Shown here piece after piece: positions 33,115-45,578 of a stretch of DNA of 64,000 nt. A model generated the notes under the pieces. It ran no database searches, was not told the DNA's origin, and worked only from the letters and a program-made list of their open reading frames with translations. Both the position numbers and the translations under genes were made by a program. The DNA lies in contig NC_091208.1 in NCBI RefSeq assembly GCF_040958095.1, positions 3,926,230 through 3,990,229 of the forward strand, given 5' to 3'. This DNA comes from Procambarus clarkii. Taxonomy: Eukaryota; Arthropoda; Malacostraca; Decapoda; Cambaridae. How positions within the stretch are numbered: position 1 is the stretch's first letter; each line of letters opens with the position of its first letter.

Positions 33115-33842
33115 CCAGTGACGTCATGCACTAAGCAGGACCCCAGTGACGTCATGCACTAAACAGGACACCAGTGACGTCATGCACTAAGCACCACCCC
33201 AGTGACGTCATACACTAAGAAGGATCCAAGTGACGTCATGCACTAAGCAGGACCCCAGTGACATCATACACTAAGCAGGACTCCAGTGACGTCATGCACT
33301 AAGCAGAACTCCAGTGACGTCATGCACGAAGCAGGACCCCAGTGACGTCATGCACTAAGCCGGACCCCAGTGACGTCATGCACTGAGCAGGACCCCAGCT
33401 ACGTCATGTACTAAGCATGACCCCCAGTAATGTCATACACTAAGCAGGACCCCAGTGACATCATGCACTAAGGAGGACCCCAGTGACGTCATGCACTAAG
33501 CAGAACCCTAGTGACGTCATGGACAAAGCAGGACCCCAGTGACGTCAGGCACTAAGCAGGACCCAAGTGACGTCATGCACTAAGCAGGACCCCAGTGACG
33601 TCATGCACTAAGCAGGACCCCAGTGACGTCATGCACTAAGCAGGACCCCATTGACGTCAATGCACTAAGCAGGACCCCAGTAACGGCAGGCACTAAGCAG
33701 GCCCCCAAGTGACGTCATGCACTAAGCAGGACACCAGTGACGTCATGCACTAAGCAGGGCCCCAGTGACGTCATGCACTAATCAGAACCCCAGTAACGTC
33801 ATGCACTAAGCAGGACCCCAGTGACGTCATGCACTAAGCAGG
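33115..33842. repeat. 28-bp TGACGTCA minisatellite, array C3 (about 26 copies)
   Basis: Same order of variant units as C1 (TGACATCA, CTACGTCA, TAATGTCA, TAACGGCA, TAACGTCA at the same places). Confidence 0.96.
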
Positions 33843-35455
33843 CTTCCTCATGAATGTGAGGACTCTGGCATGTGAATGGACTCACTGCTCTGTTCAGTGA
33901 TCATTGTAAGGCACTGTTAAACATCTTCTTTCTGGTTGTTTCTTCAGTTCAACAGCAATATCTCAATATTTCTGTACTCAACACTGCACTGTGTTGATGC
34001 AGTGTGCACTGCATCTCGTAACACTGCATCCAGTTACAGGATAAGAATTTGGGATAGGACTGGGAAGGAAGGAATGGTGCCCAGTAGCTAAGTGATCCCC
34101 ACTTACTGACGACTGTGACAGTGGCCTAAGAATACGGTACACAAAGGGGATATTAATAAGGTATTTAAAATATCAACACAATTTCTGTTAGAATGAAACA
34201 TAAAAAAATTCAATATAACATTTACCCATTAAATCGGTATAGAAAACCACGAGCATATGTGTGCAGGATATTAATAATTATTACTTTTTATATATTATTA
34301 ATTAACGAAAAGAAAACATTTTAATAAAAAAAATGAAAATTAATATAAAACTAAAAAAGAAAAATAATTATTTATTAAATTTTTAGGTACATTAAAAAAT
34401 TATAACATAAAACTTTACTATGTTTATATTCTTTAAATTATCTTTATTTATATTTAAAGAAACTTAAGAAAATTACATAAATACAAAACATTTCTTAAAA
34501 TTTTGAGTACACATAGCACCCGTAAAACTTTAATGTCGGCAGCGGGCTTTGATCATATATCTACTGAGTAATACGGTGATCGTCGCATTTGTTAGTGTTG
34601 GGGACATTTAGCTATCGTGTTCTGAGACCAGTAGTTGTCAAAGAATTTAACCATTCATCATGTGATTTTTAATGTTAGTGTTACGGTCAGGTGGCCACAG
34701 AACAGTAAACCTACAGCCAGCAGGTGGCCACAGAGCAGTAAGCCTAGAGTCAGCAGGTGGCCACAAGGGACGAGAACAGCCTTGATATATAATGATAAAT
34801 TACACTATTGCACTTTTATTAATTACTCAGGTTCGTCATTTAACGGAGACTCAGTGTAATAAGGGCACAATAACATCATCTCATGTAAATGCTGATTTAA
34901 TGTTTTCCCAACTATATTGACAGCTCTTGTTTGATAGTGAGAAGATGCAAAATTATGTAGAGAAGAGAGGGAGAGAGGAATAGAGGGATAGAGGAAGAAA
35001 GGGTGAGAGGGAGGGAAGGAAGGAGAAGATGAAGGGAAAAGGGATAATGATTCAGACTGCTACAGATAAAGGCTTTCAGCAATGTCTTTTACATTTCCTT
35101 CTCTTTACATATACCTAAATTTTTGTTTTGTGACATTGTAAACATTTTTACAGCAATGTATAAATTTATACAATGAAACAGTGTTTGGCCCTGGATAATA
35201 TAAACTTTTTTTTAATTGATTATGCCTCCAGAATGTAGAAAATAGTTATTATTTTTTAGAAACTTGCCTTAGAGAGTTTATGGAAGATGTCTAGGGCAAA
35301 GGTCAAGGGCACAATTTAAAGCTTTAAGGTAATAATATCAATTTTTTGTCTACATTGGAGGCATAACAAATTTGAAAAGAGTACATACTCAGGAAGTGTG
35401 TATTCTGAGTGTGTACGGACGCCTGACAACTGGGTGGACAGCGCATCTTTAGACT

Positions 35456-35640
35456 CCTTTTTTTGTTTAGTAAAATATTTCAATATAAATATTGAATTCC
35501 ATGAATCTGGACCCTGGGGCTGAGTGCATAGGCATGTTGTCAATTTCTCTTGCAAAATCTGCCTCGCTCGTGTTGATATCAATTATATTTACAGGGGTTT
35601 GGATATCACGCATAAAGACGTTGTCCGGATCTTTCACTTT
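35456..35640 (-). pseudogene. LINE RT fragment in H2
   Basis: Same block as in H1, with small substitutions (KYFTKQKK). Confidence 0.65.
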
Positions 35641-35697
35641 CATGTTTTTATAGTTGTAATGTATTGCTATACAGGACTGTATTGTACTGTATTGCTA

Positions 35698-37820
35698 TAA
35701 CAATAACCAGGCACTGCATCACCAACCTCAACAAGGCCCTGAACAACATCAACACCAGCCTCCACACCCTCAGCCACAACATAACTATAACCAGACACTG
35801 CATCACCAACCTCAACAAGGCCCTGAACAACATCAACACCAGCCTCCACACCCTCAGCCATAACATAACCATAACCAGGCACTGCATCACCAACCTCAAC
35901 AAGGCCCTGAACAACATCAACACCAGCCTCCACACCCTCAGCCACAACATAACCATAACCAGGCACTGCATCACCAACCTCAACAAGGCCCTGAACAACA
36001 TCAACACCAGCCTCCACACCCTCAGCCTCAACATAACCATAACCAGGCACTGCATCACTAACCTCAACAAGGCCCTGAACAACATCAGCACCAGCCTCCA
36101 TACCCTCAGCCACAACATAACCATAACCAGGCACTGCATCACCAACCTCAACAAGGCCTTGAACAACATCAACACCAGCCGCCACACCCTCAGCCACAAC
36201 ATAACCATAACCAGGCACTGCATCACCAACCTCAACAAGGCCCTGAACAACATCAACACCAGCCTCCACACCCTCAGCCACAACATAATTATAACCAGGC
36301 ACTGCATCACCAACCTCAACAAGGCCCTGAACAACATCAACACCAGCCTCCACACCCTCAGCCACAACATAACCATAACCAGGCACTGCATCACCAACCT
36401 CAACAAGGCCCTGAATAACATCAACACCAGCCTTCACACCCTCAGCCACAACATAACCATAACCAGGCACTGCATCACCAACCTCAACAAGGCCCTGAAC
36501 AACATCAACACCAGCCTCCACACCCTCAGCCACAACACAACCATACCAGGCACTGCATCACCAACCTCAACAAGGCCCTGAACAACATCAACACCATCCT
36601 CCACACCCTCAGCCACAACATAACTATAACCAGACTCTGCATCACCAACCTCAACAAGGCCCTGAACAACATCAACACCAGCCTCCACACCCTCAGCCAC
36701 AACATAACCATAAATAGGCACTGCATCACTAACCTCAACAAGGCCCTGAATAACATCAACACCAGCCTTCACACCCTCAGCCACAACATAACCATAACCA
36801 GGCACTGCATCACCAACCTCAACAAGGCCCTGAACAACATCAACACCAGCCTCCACACCCTCAGCCACAACATAACCATAACCAGGCACTGCATCACCAA
36901 CCTCAACAAGGCCCTGAACAACATCAACACCAGCCTCCACACCCTCAGCCACAACATAATTATAACCAGGCACTGCATCACCAACCTCAACAAGGCCCTG
37001 AACAACATCAACACCAGCCTCCACACCCTCAGCCACAACATAACCATAACCAGGCACTGCATCACCAACCTCAACAAGGCCCTGAATAACATCAACACCA
37101 GCCTTCACACCCTCAGCCACAACATAACCATAACCAGGCACTGCATCACCAACCTCAACAAGGCCCTGAACAACATCAACACCAGCCTCCACACCCTCAG
37201 CCACAACACAACCATAACCAGGCACTGCATCACCAACCTCAACAAGGCCCTGAACAACATCAACACCAGCCTCCACACCCTCAGCCACAACATAACTTTA
37301 ACCAGACTCTGCATCACCAACCTCAACAAGGCCCTGAACAACATCAACACCAGCCTCCACACCCTCAGCCACAACATAACCATAAATAGGCACTGCATCA
37401 CTAACCTCAACAAGGCCCTGAATAACATCAACACCAGCCTTCACACCCTCAGCCACAACATAACCATAACCAGGCACTGCATCACCAACCTCAACAAGGC
37501 CCTGAACAACATCAACACCAGCCTCCACACCCTCAGCCACAACATAACCATAACCAGGCACTGCATCACCAACCTCAACAAAGCCCTGAACAACATCAAC
37601 ACCAGCCTCCACACCCTCAGCCTCAACATAACCATAACCAGGCACTGCATCACTAACCTCAACAAGGCCCTGAACAACATCAGCACCAGCCTCCATACCC
37701 TCAGCCACAACATAACCATAACCAGGCACTGCATCACCAACCTCAACAAGGCCCTGAACAACATCAACACCAGCCTCCACACCCTCAGCCACAACATAAC
37801 CATAACCAGGCACTGCATCC
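35698..37820. repeat. 84-bp minisatellite array 5 (about 25 copies)
   Basis: Longest array, shared with array 6. The marker GAATAAC recurs at 336-bp steps (36,411; 36,746; 37,082; 37,418). ATAATT, AACACAACC and AAATAGG recur at 672 bp. A 1-bp deletion near 36,544 (CCATACCAGG) breaks all long frames. Confidence 0.97.
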
Positions 37821-40800
37821 AATTGGAATCCAATAAGGATTTGGAAATGGACGGAGGATTGGGGGTGGGGGGGGGCGGAACAAATGGTGTCTATTAGCTA
37901 AGTGATCCCCATTTACTGACAACTGTGACAGTGGCCTAAGATTACGGTACGCAAAGGGGATTTTAATAAGGTACTAGAAGTATCAACACAAAATTTCTTG
38001 TGGAATGAAACATAAAAATGTTGAATATTGAGGTTACCCATTAAGGCGGTATAGAAAATCGCGACCAGACAACCTTATGAGTGTGGGAGAAAGAGCAGGA
38101 TGTCAATATTTATTTCTTTTTAAATACAATAGTTTGTAATTTGGTAATATACTTATATTACGATTTTATTAACAAGATAAAAATATAGAAAGAAAAGTGA
38201 TTTTTTACTTTAATTGTAAAATGTTTATAAATTTTAACAAAAACGTTTATTTTTTTTTATTTTCTAAAAATATTATTTATATATGATGAAACGTTTTAAA
38301 TCTCATCAAGCTTATCTTGTTGAAGTTGGATTTATTTTTGGTGTACAATGTACACATCAAACTTTACAGTCTTCAGTGAGTAGGGATCACTAAGATACTG
38401 TGTACTACAGTGGTCGTCACAGTTTCGGTCACGATGGTGTTTCTTGTTATTGGTGTTTTGGTCAGGTGGCCACATAGCACAAAGCCTAGAGCCAACATGT
38501 GGCCATAGAGCACTAAGCCTAGAGCCAACAAGTGATCATAGAGCACTAATCCTAGAGCCGAAAGGTAGCCACAGAGCATAAACCTTGAGCCAACAAGTGG
38601 CCATAGAGCAGTAAGCCAAGAGCCAACAAGTGGTCACAGAGCTATAAGCTTCAATCGAGTAGGCGGCCACAGTGTACTTAAATTATAAATTTTTGCAAAA
38701 ACTTATATTTTATTAATAATTTAGAAACAAAATATTATTTAAATAAGATGAAACGTTTTAAAAAACTACAAAGTGGATGGTGTTATCGTACATTACCAAT
38801 GTAACGTACAATTATGTTATGTTGTTGGGTAGATTAGATACACAGTTTTTAGTGAGTTATATTTATTTAGTAGTCTTGGATACAGCAGTGTCACAACGTT
38901 GAGACGGAGCTTGGAGCAGAGCAGAGAGCTGAGTGTGGCCGGAGTTGCGGAGCTCTATGTGGGAGAGCGTTGTAGCTGGATGCGGTCCTAGTCTGCTGCC
39001 TGTTCTGTGTCGAAGCTGTAGCGTCTTGTAGACGATTAGAACTGCCTACGCCGAGTGCTACATTCTTGACTGGAAATTGTACTGTAAGTGTAATAAAGAC
39101 AACTTAACATCAACTTATGGGGGCGATAGAAAAGTTTTGGAAAAGTTGTTCAATGTCAACCAATATTTTTTGACTAGTTGTATATGAAAAGTGCTGAAAT
39201 TGTCCCAAGTTTCAGTACTGCAGCGTAAATAGAAAGGGAGATTTTTTTTCAACGTTTTTTACACATTTTCAAGTCTACATTTCAGAACACACGTTTCAGA
39301 TATAGTTATTTTGACACTTTTCTGACACATTAGCATATAATAAAGAATTGTTAGTTAGATAATTTCCAAAACATCTTTAGTTTTCCTAATACAAATTTTC
39401 AAAGTTCCCCCAAAAAATCATGCAAATATGTCATGTTTATTGCTATTATAAAATCAATAAATGAACTTGGAGAAAAAGGCTCTCTAGGAAATGTAGAGAC
39501 ATGCCCTCCACATATACTGTGTAAGTTTCATGTAAATTGAATAAAAAATGAAAGTTTTGTAAACGCTTATGTCAATTGAAAAAAAAGCAAATAATAAAGT
39601 CTAAGGTTCTAAAATCTGTGGCTGAGGTTGACATCAACCAATTTTCTCCAAAATTGGCATCCTTACAGATAGGCTTACATGCAGTCAGGTGTGTAAGTTT
39701 TAAGCAAATCGTCCAAAAAAAAAAAAAATGAAAAAAAAAAAAAAATTTTTAACTAAAAATTTTTTCAAATTAAATTAATTATAATATTTGTTTAATATAT
39801 GCTATTGTGATAGCTGAGCGTCATAGATATGATTTCAGTTGACACTTTTGTTTGATAATCGTTTATGACCATTTTGGCATAATTTTCACACCTACTTCAA
39901 TATTTTTTTTCCCTTCCTATTTATGCTACGATGCTGAAACTTGAACCAGATGAAACACTTTTCATATAGAACTTGTCGAAAACGTTTGATTGAAATCGAA
40001 CGAGTTTTCATTTATTGCATTTTTGGAACCAAACGCCCCCTTATGTAAATGTTTTCCCAATCTATGTTAGCAGCTCTGGTTTGATGGGAGGAAAATGCTA
40101 AAGTTTGTATAGAAGAGAGGATGAGAAGGGAAAGAAGAGAGGATGAGAAGGGAAGAGAGTGAAGAAGATGAAGGGCAAAAGGGATTCTGATTTGGGCTGC
40201 TTTAGATAAGTGCTTTCAGCAAAGTATTTTCTTTACCTTTACCTGAAATTTTGTTTTGTGACATTGTAGCTAATTTTACAGCGATGTATTAATTTATACA
40301 ATGTAACAGTTTTTGGCGTTGGGTAATATATATTTTGTAATTGTTTGTCTCCAAAATGTAGAAAATCGTTAATATTTTTTAGAAACTTGCCCTAGAGAGT
40401 TTACGGAAAACGTCTAGGGCAAGGATCAAAGGCACAATTTAAAGCGTAAAGGCAATAATATCCATTTTTCCCCTACATTGGAGGCGTAACAAATTTGAAA
40501 ACAATACACATTCAGCTACTCTTCCTAACGCTTCCCAACGTCAAGAAACTTTCGTATTAAAGTGCCCTTATCCTAACCAAACAGAAAACGGGACAGCATG
40601 TCACTTTCGCGAGCCACTTCTGTTTTCTACGACTACTTTTGGTCTTAGATAGACTATACGTCAAAATGCGACGTTCTATTAGGAGGACGGCTTCACACGC
40701 TACCCAGGGGAAATGGCTGTAATGTTACAGTGTATTATGTAATGAGGTTGGTGTCAGGCTCTGTATTTTAATGAATTATTTCCGTTAAACATGACGGTGT

Positions 40801-40873
40801 GAAGTAGAACAACTTCACAGTACTCAGTGACAAATTTAGGGTCACGTGACCAAGCACTGACAGTGAGAGGTGA

Positions 40874-41600
40874 CCAGTGACGTCATGCACTAAGCAGGAC
40901 CCCAGTGACGTCATGCACTAAACAGGACACCAGTGACGTCATGCACTAAGCAGCACCCCAGTGACGTCATACACTAAGAAGGATCCAAGTGACGTCATGC
41001 ACTAAGCAGGACCCCAGTGACATCATACACTAAGCAGGACACCAGTGACGTCATGCACTAAGCAGAACTCCAGTGACGTCATGCACGAAGCAGGACCCCA
41101 GTGACGTCATGCACTAAGCCGGACCCCAGTGACGTCATGCACTGAGCAGGACCCCAGCTACGTCATGTACTAAGCATGACCCCCAGTAATGTCATACACT
41201 AAGCAGGACCCCAGTGACATCATGCACTAAGCAGGACCCCAGTGACGTCATGCACTAAGCAGAACCCTAGTGACGTCATGGACTAAGCAGGACCCCAGTG
41301 ACGTCAGGCACTAAGCAGGACTCAAGTGACGTCATGCACTAAGCAGGACCCCAGTGACGTCATGCACTAAGCAGGACCCCAGTGACGTCATGCACTAAGC
41401 AGGACCCCATTGACGTCAATGCACTAAGCAGGACCCCAGTAACGGCAGGCACTAAGCAGGCCCCCAGTGACGTCATGCACTAAGCAGGACACCAGTGACG
41501 TCATGCACTAAGCAGGGCCCCAGTGACGTCATGCACTAATCAGAACCCCAGTAACGTCATGCACTAAGCAGGACCCCAGTGACGTCATGCACTAAGCAGG
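40874..41600. repeat. 28-bp TGACGTCA minisatellite, array C4 (about 26 copies)
   Basis: Same variant order as C1 and C3. Confidence 0.96.
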
Positions 41601-43212
41601 CTTCCTCATGAATGTGAGGACTTTGACATGTGAATGGACTCACTGCTCTGTGCAGTGATCATTGTAAGGCACTGTTAAACACCTTCTTTCTGGTTGTTTC
41701 TTCAGTTCAACAGCAATATCTCAATATTTCTGTACTCAACACTGCACTGTGTTGATGCAGTGTGCACTGCATCTTGTAACACTGCATCCAGTTACAGGAT
41801 AAGGATTTGGGATAGGACTGGGAAGGAAGGAATGGTGCCCAGTAGCTAAGTGATCCCCACTTACTGACGACTGTGACAGTGGCCTAAGAATACGGTACAC
41901 AAAGGGGATATTAATAAGGTATTTAAAATATCAACACAATTTCTGTTAGAATGAAACATAAAAAAATTCAATATAACATTTACCCATTAAATCGGTATAG
42001 AAAACCACGAGCATATGTGTGCAGGATATTAATAATTATTACTTTTTATATATTATTAATTAATGACAAGAAAATATTTTAATAAAAAAAATGAAAATTA
42101 ATATAAAACTAAAAAAGAAAAATAATTATTTCTTAAATTTTTAGGTACATTAAAAAATTATAACATAAAACTTTACTATGTTTATATTCTTTAAATTATC
42201 TTTATTTATATTTAAAGAAACTTAAGAAAATTACATAAATACAAAACATTTCTTAAAATTTTGAGTACACATAGCACCCGTAAAACTTTAATGTCGGCAG
42301 CGGGCTTTGATCATTTATCTACTGAGTAATACGGTGATCGTCGCATTTGTTAGTGTTGGGGACATTTAGCTATCGTGTTCTGAGACCAGTAGTTGTCAAA
42401 GAATTTAACCATTCATCATGTGATTTTTAATGTTAGTGTTACGGTCAGGTGGCCACAGAACAGTAAACCTACAGCCAGCAGGTGGCCACAGAGCAGTAAG
42501 CCTAGAGTCAGCAGGTGGCCACAAGGGACGAGAACAGCCTTGATATATAATGATAAATTACACTATTGCACTTTTATTAATTACTCAGGTTCGTCATTTA
42601 ACGGAGACTCAGTGTAATAAGGGCACCCTAACATCATCTCATGTAAATGCTGATTTAATGTTTTCCCAACTATATTGACAGCTCTTGTTTGATAGTGAGA
42701 AGATGCAAAATTATGTAGAGAAGAGAGGGAGAGAGGAATAGAGGGATAGAGGAAGAAAGGGTGAGAGGGAGGGAAGGAAGGAGAAGATGAAGGGAAAAGG
42801 GATAATGATTCAGACTGCTACAGATAAAGGCTTTCAGCAATGTCTTTTACATTTCCTTCTCTTTACATATACCTAAATTTTTGTTTTGTGACATTGTAAA
42901 CATTTTTACAGCAATGTATAAATTTATACAATGAAACAGTGTTTGGCCCTGGATAATATAAACTTTTTTTTAATTGATTATGCCTCCAGAATGTAGAAAA
43001 TAGTTATTATTTTTTAGAAACTTGCCTTAGAGAGTTTATGGAAGATGTCTAGGGCAAAGGTCAAGGGCACAATTTAAAGCTTTAAGGTAATAATATCAAT
43101 TTTTTGTCTACATTGGAGGCATAACAAATTTGAAAAGAGTACATACTCAGGAAGTGTGTATTCTGAGTGTGTACGGACGCCTGACAACTGGGTGGACAGC
43201 GCATCTTTAGAC

Positions 43213-43400
43213 TCCTTTTTTTGTTTAGTAAAATATTTCAATATAAATATTGAATTCCATGAATCTGGACCCTGGGGCTGAGTGCATAGGCATGTTGTCA
43301 ATTTCTCTTGCAAAATCTGCCTCGCTCGTGTTGATATCAATTATATTTACAGGGGTTTGGATATCACGCATAAAGACGTTGTCCGGATCTTTCACTTTCA
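43213..43400 (-). pseudogene. LINE RT fragment in H3
   Basis: Identical by eye to the H2 copy. Confidence 0.65.
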
Positions 43401-43455
43401 TGTTTTTATAGTTGTAATGTATTGCTATACAGGACTGTATTGTACTGTATTGCTA

Positions 43456-45578
43456 TAACAATAACCAGGCACTGCATCACCAACCTCAACAAGGCCCTGA
43501 ACAACATCAACACCAGCCTCCACACCCTCAGCCACAACATAACTATAACCAGACACTGCATCACCAACCTCAACAAGGCCCTGAACAACATCAACACCAG
43601 CCTCCACACCCTCAGCCATAACATAACCATAACCAGGCACTGCATCACCAACCTCAACAAGGCCCTGAACAACATCAACACCAGCCTCCACACCCTCAGC
43701 CACAACATAACCATAACCAGGCACTGCATCACCAACCTCAACAAGGCCCTGAACAACATCAACACCAGCCTCCACACCCTCAGCCTCAACATAACCATAA
43801 CCAGGCACTGCATCACTAACCTCAACAAGGCCCTGAACAACATCAGCACCAGCCTCCATACCCTCAGCCACAACATAACCATAACCAGGCACTGCATCAC
43901 CAACCTCAACAAGGCCTTGAACAACATCAACACCAGCCGCCACACCCTCAGCCACAACATAACCATAACCAGGCACTGCATCACCAACCTCAACAAGGCC
44001 CTGAACAACATCAACACCAGCCTCCACACCCTCAGCCACAACATAATTATAACCAGGCACTGCATCACCAACCTCAACAAGGCCCTGAACAACATCAACA
44101 CCAGCCTCCACACCCTCAGCCACAACATAACCATAACCAGGCACTGCATCACCAACCTCAACAAGGCCCTGAATAACATCAACACCAGCCTTCACACCCT
44201 CAGCCACAACATAACCATAACCAGGCACTGCATCACCAACCTCAACAAGGCCCTGAACAACATCAACACCAGCCTCCACACCCTCAGCCACAACACAACC
44301 ATACCAGGCACTGCATCACCAACCTCAACAAGGCCCTGAACAACATCAACACCAGCCTCCACACCCTCAGCCACAACATAACTATAACCAGACTCTGCAT
44401 CACCAACCTCAACAAGGCCCTGAACAACATCAACACCAGCCTCCACACCCTCAGCCACAACATAACCATAAATAGGCACTGCATCACTAACCTCAACAAG
44501 GCCCTGAATAACATCAACACCAGCCTTCACACCCTCAGCCACAACATAACCATAACCAGGCACTGCATCACCAACCTCAACAAGGCCCTGAACAACATCA
44601 ACACCAGCCTCCACACCCTCAGCCACAACATAACCATAACCAGGCACTGCATCACCAACCTCAACAAGGCCCTGAACAACATCAACACCAGCCTCCACAC
44701 CCTCAGCCACAACATAATTATAACCAGGCACTGCATCACCAACCTCAACAAGGCCCTGAACAACATCAACACCAGCCTCCACACCCTCAGCCACAACATA
44801 ACCATAACCAGGCACTGCATCACCAACCTCAACAAGGCCCTGAATAACATCAACACCAGCCTTCACACCCTCAGCCACAACATAACCATAACCAGGCACT
44901 GCATCACCAACCTCAACAAGGCCCTGAACAACATCAACACCAGCCTCCACACCCTCAGCCACAACACAACCATAACCAGGCACTGCATCACCAACCTCAA
45001 CAAGGCCCTGAACAACATCAACACCAGCCTCCACACCCTAAGCCACAACATAACTATAACCAGACTCTGCATCACCAACCTCAACAAGGCCCTGAACAAC
45101 ATCAACACCAGCCTCCACACCCTCAGCCACAACATAACCATAAATAGGCACTGCATCACTAACCTCAACAAGGCCCTGAATAACATCAACACCAGCCTTC
45201 ACACCCTCAGCCACAACATAACCATAACCAGGCACTGCATCACCAACCTCAACAAGGCCCTGAACAACATCAACACCAGCCTCCACACCCTCAGCCACAA
45301 CATAACCATAACCAGGCACTGCATCACCAACCTCAACAAGGCCCTGAACAACATCAACACCAGCCTCCACACCCTCAGCCTCAACATAACCATAACCAGG
45401 CACTGCATCACTAACCTCAACAAGGCCCTGAACAACATCAGCACCAGCCTCCATACCCTCAGCCACAACATAACCATAACCAGGCACTGCATCACCAACC
45501 TCAACAAGGCCCTGAACAACATCAACACCAGCCTTCACACCCTCAGCCACAACATAACCATAACCAGGCACTGCATCC
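43456..45578. repeat. 84-bp minisatellite array 6 (about 25 copies)
   Basis: Same length and same unit order as array 5, including the 1-bp deletion (near 44,302). A few substitutions differ (for example ACCAGC here, ACCATC at 36,594). Confidence 0.97.

Larger units (their letters stand above)
33115..40873. repeat. HOR unit H2 (7,759 bp)
   Basis: Spacer 33,843-34,688; 33-bp array 34,689-34,763; block G 34,764-35,455; LINE fragment 35,456-35,640; 84-bp array 35,698-37,820; spacer 37,821-38,464; degenerate 33-bp 38,465-38,669; LTR-like 38,815-39,109; AT-rich 39,110-40,873. Nearly identical to H3. Confidence 0.93.
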
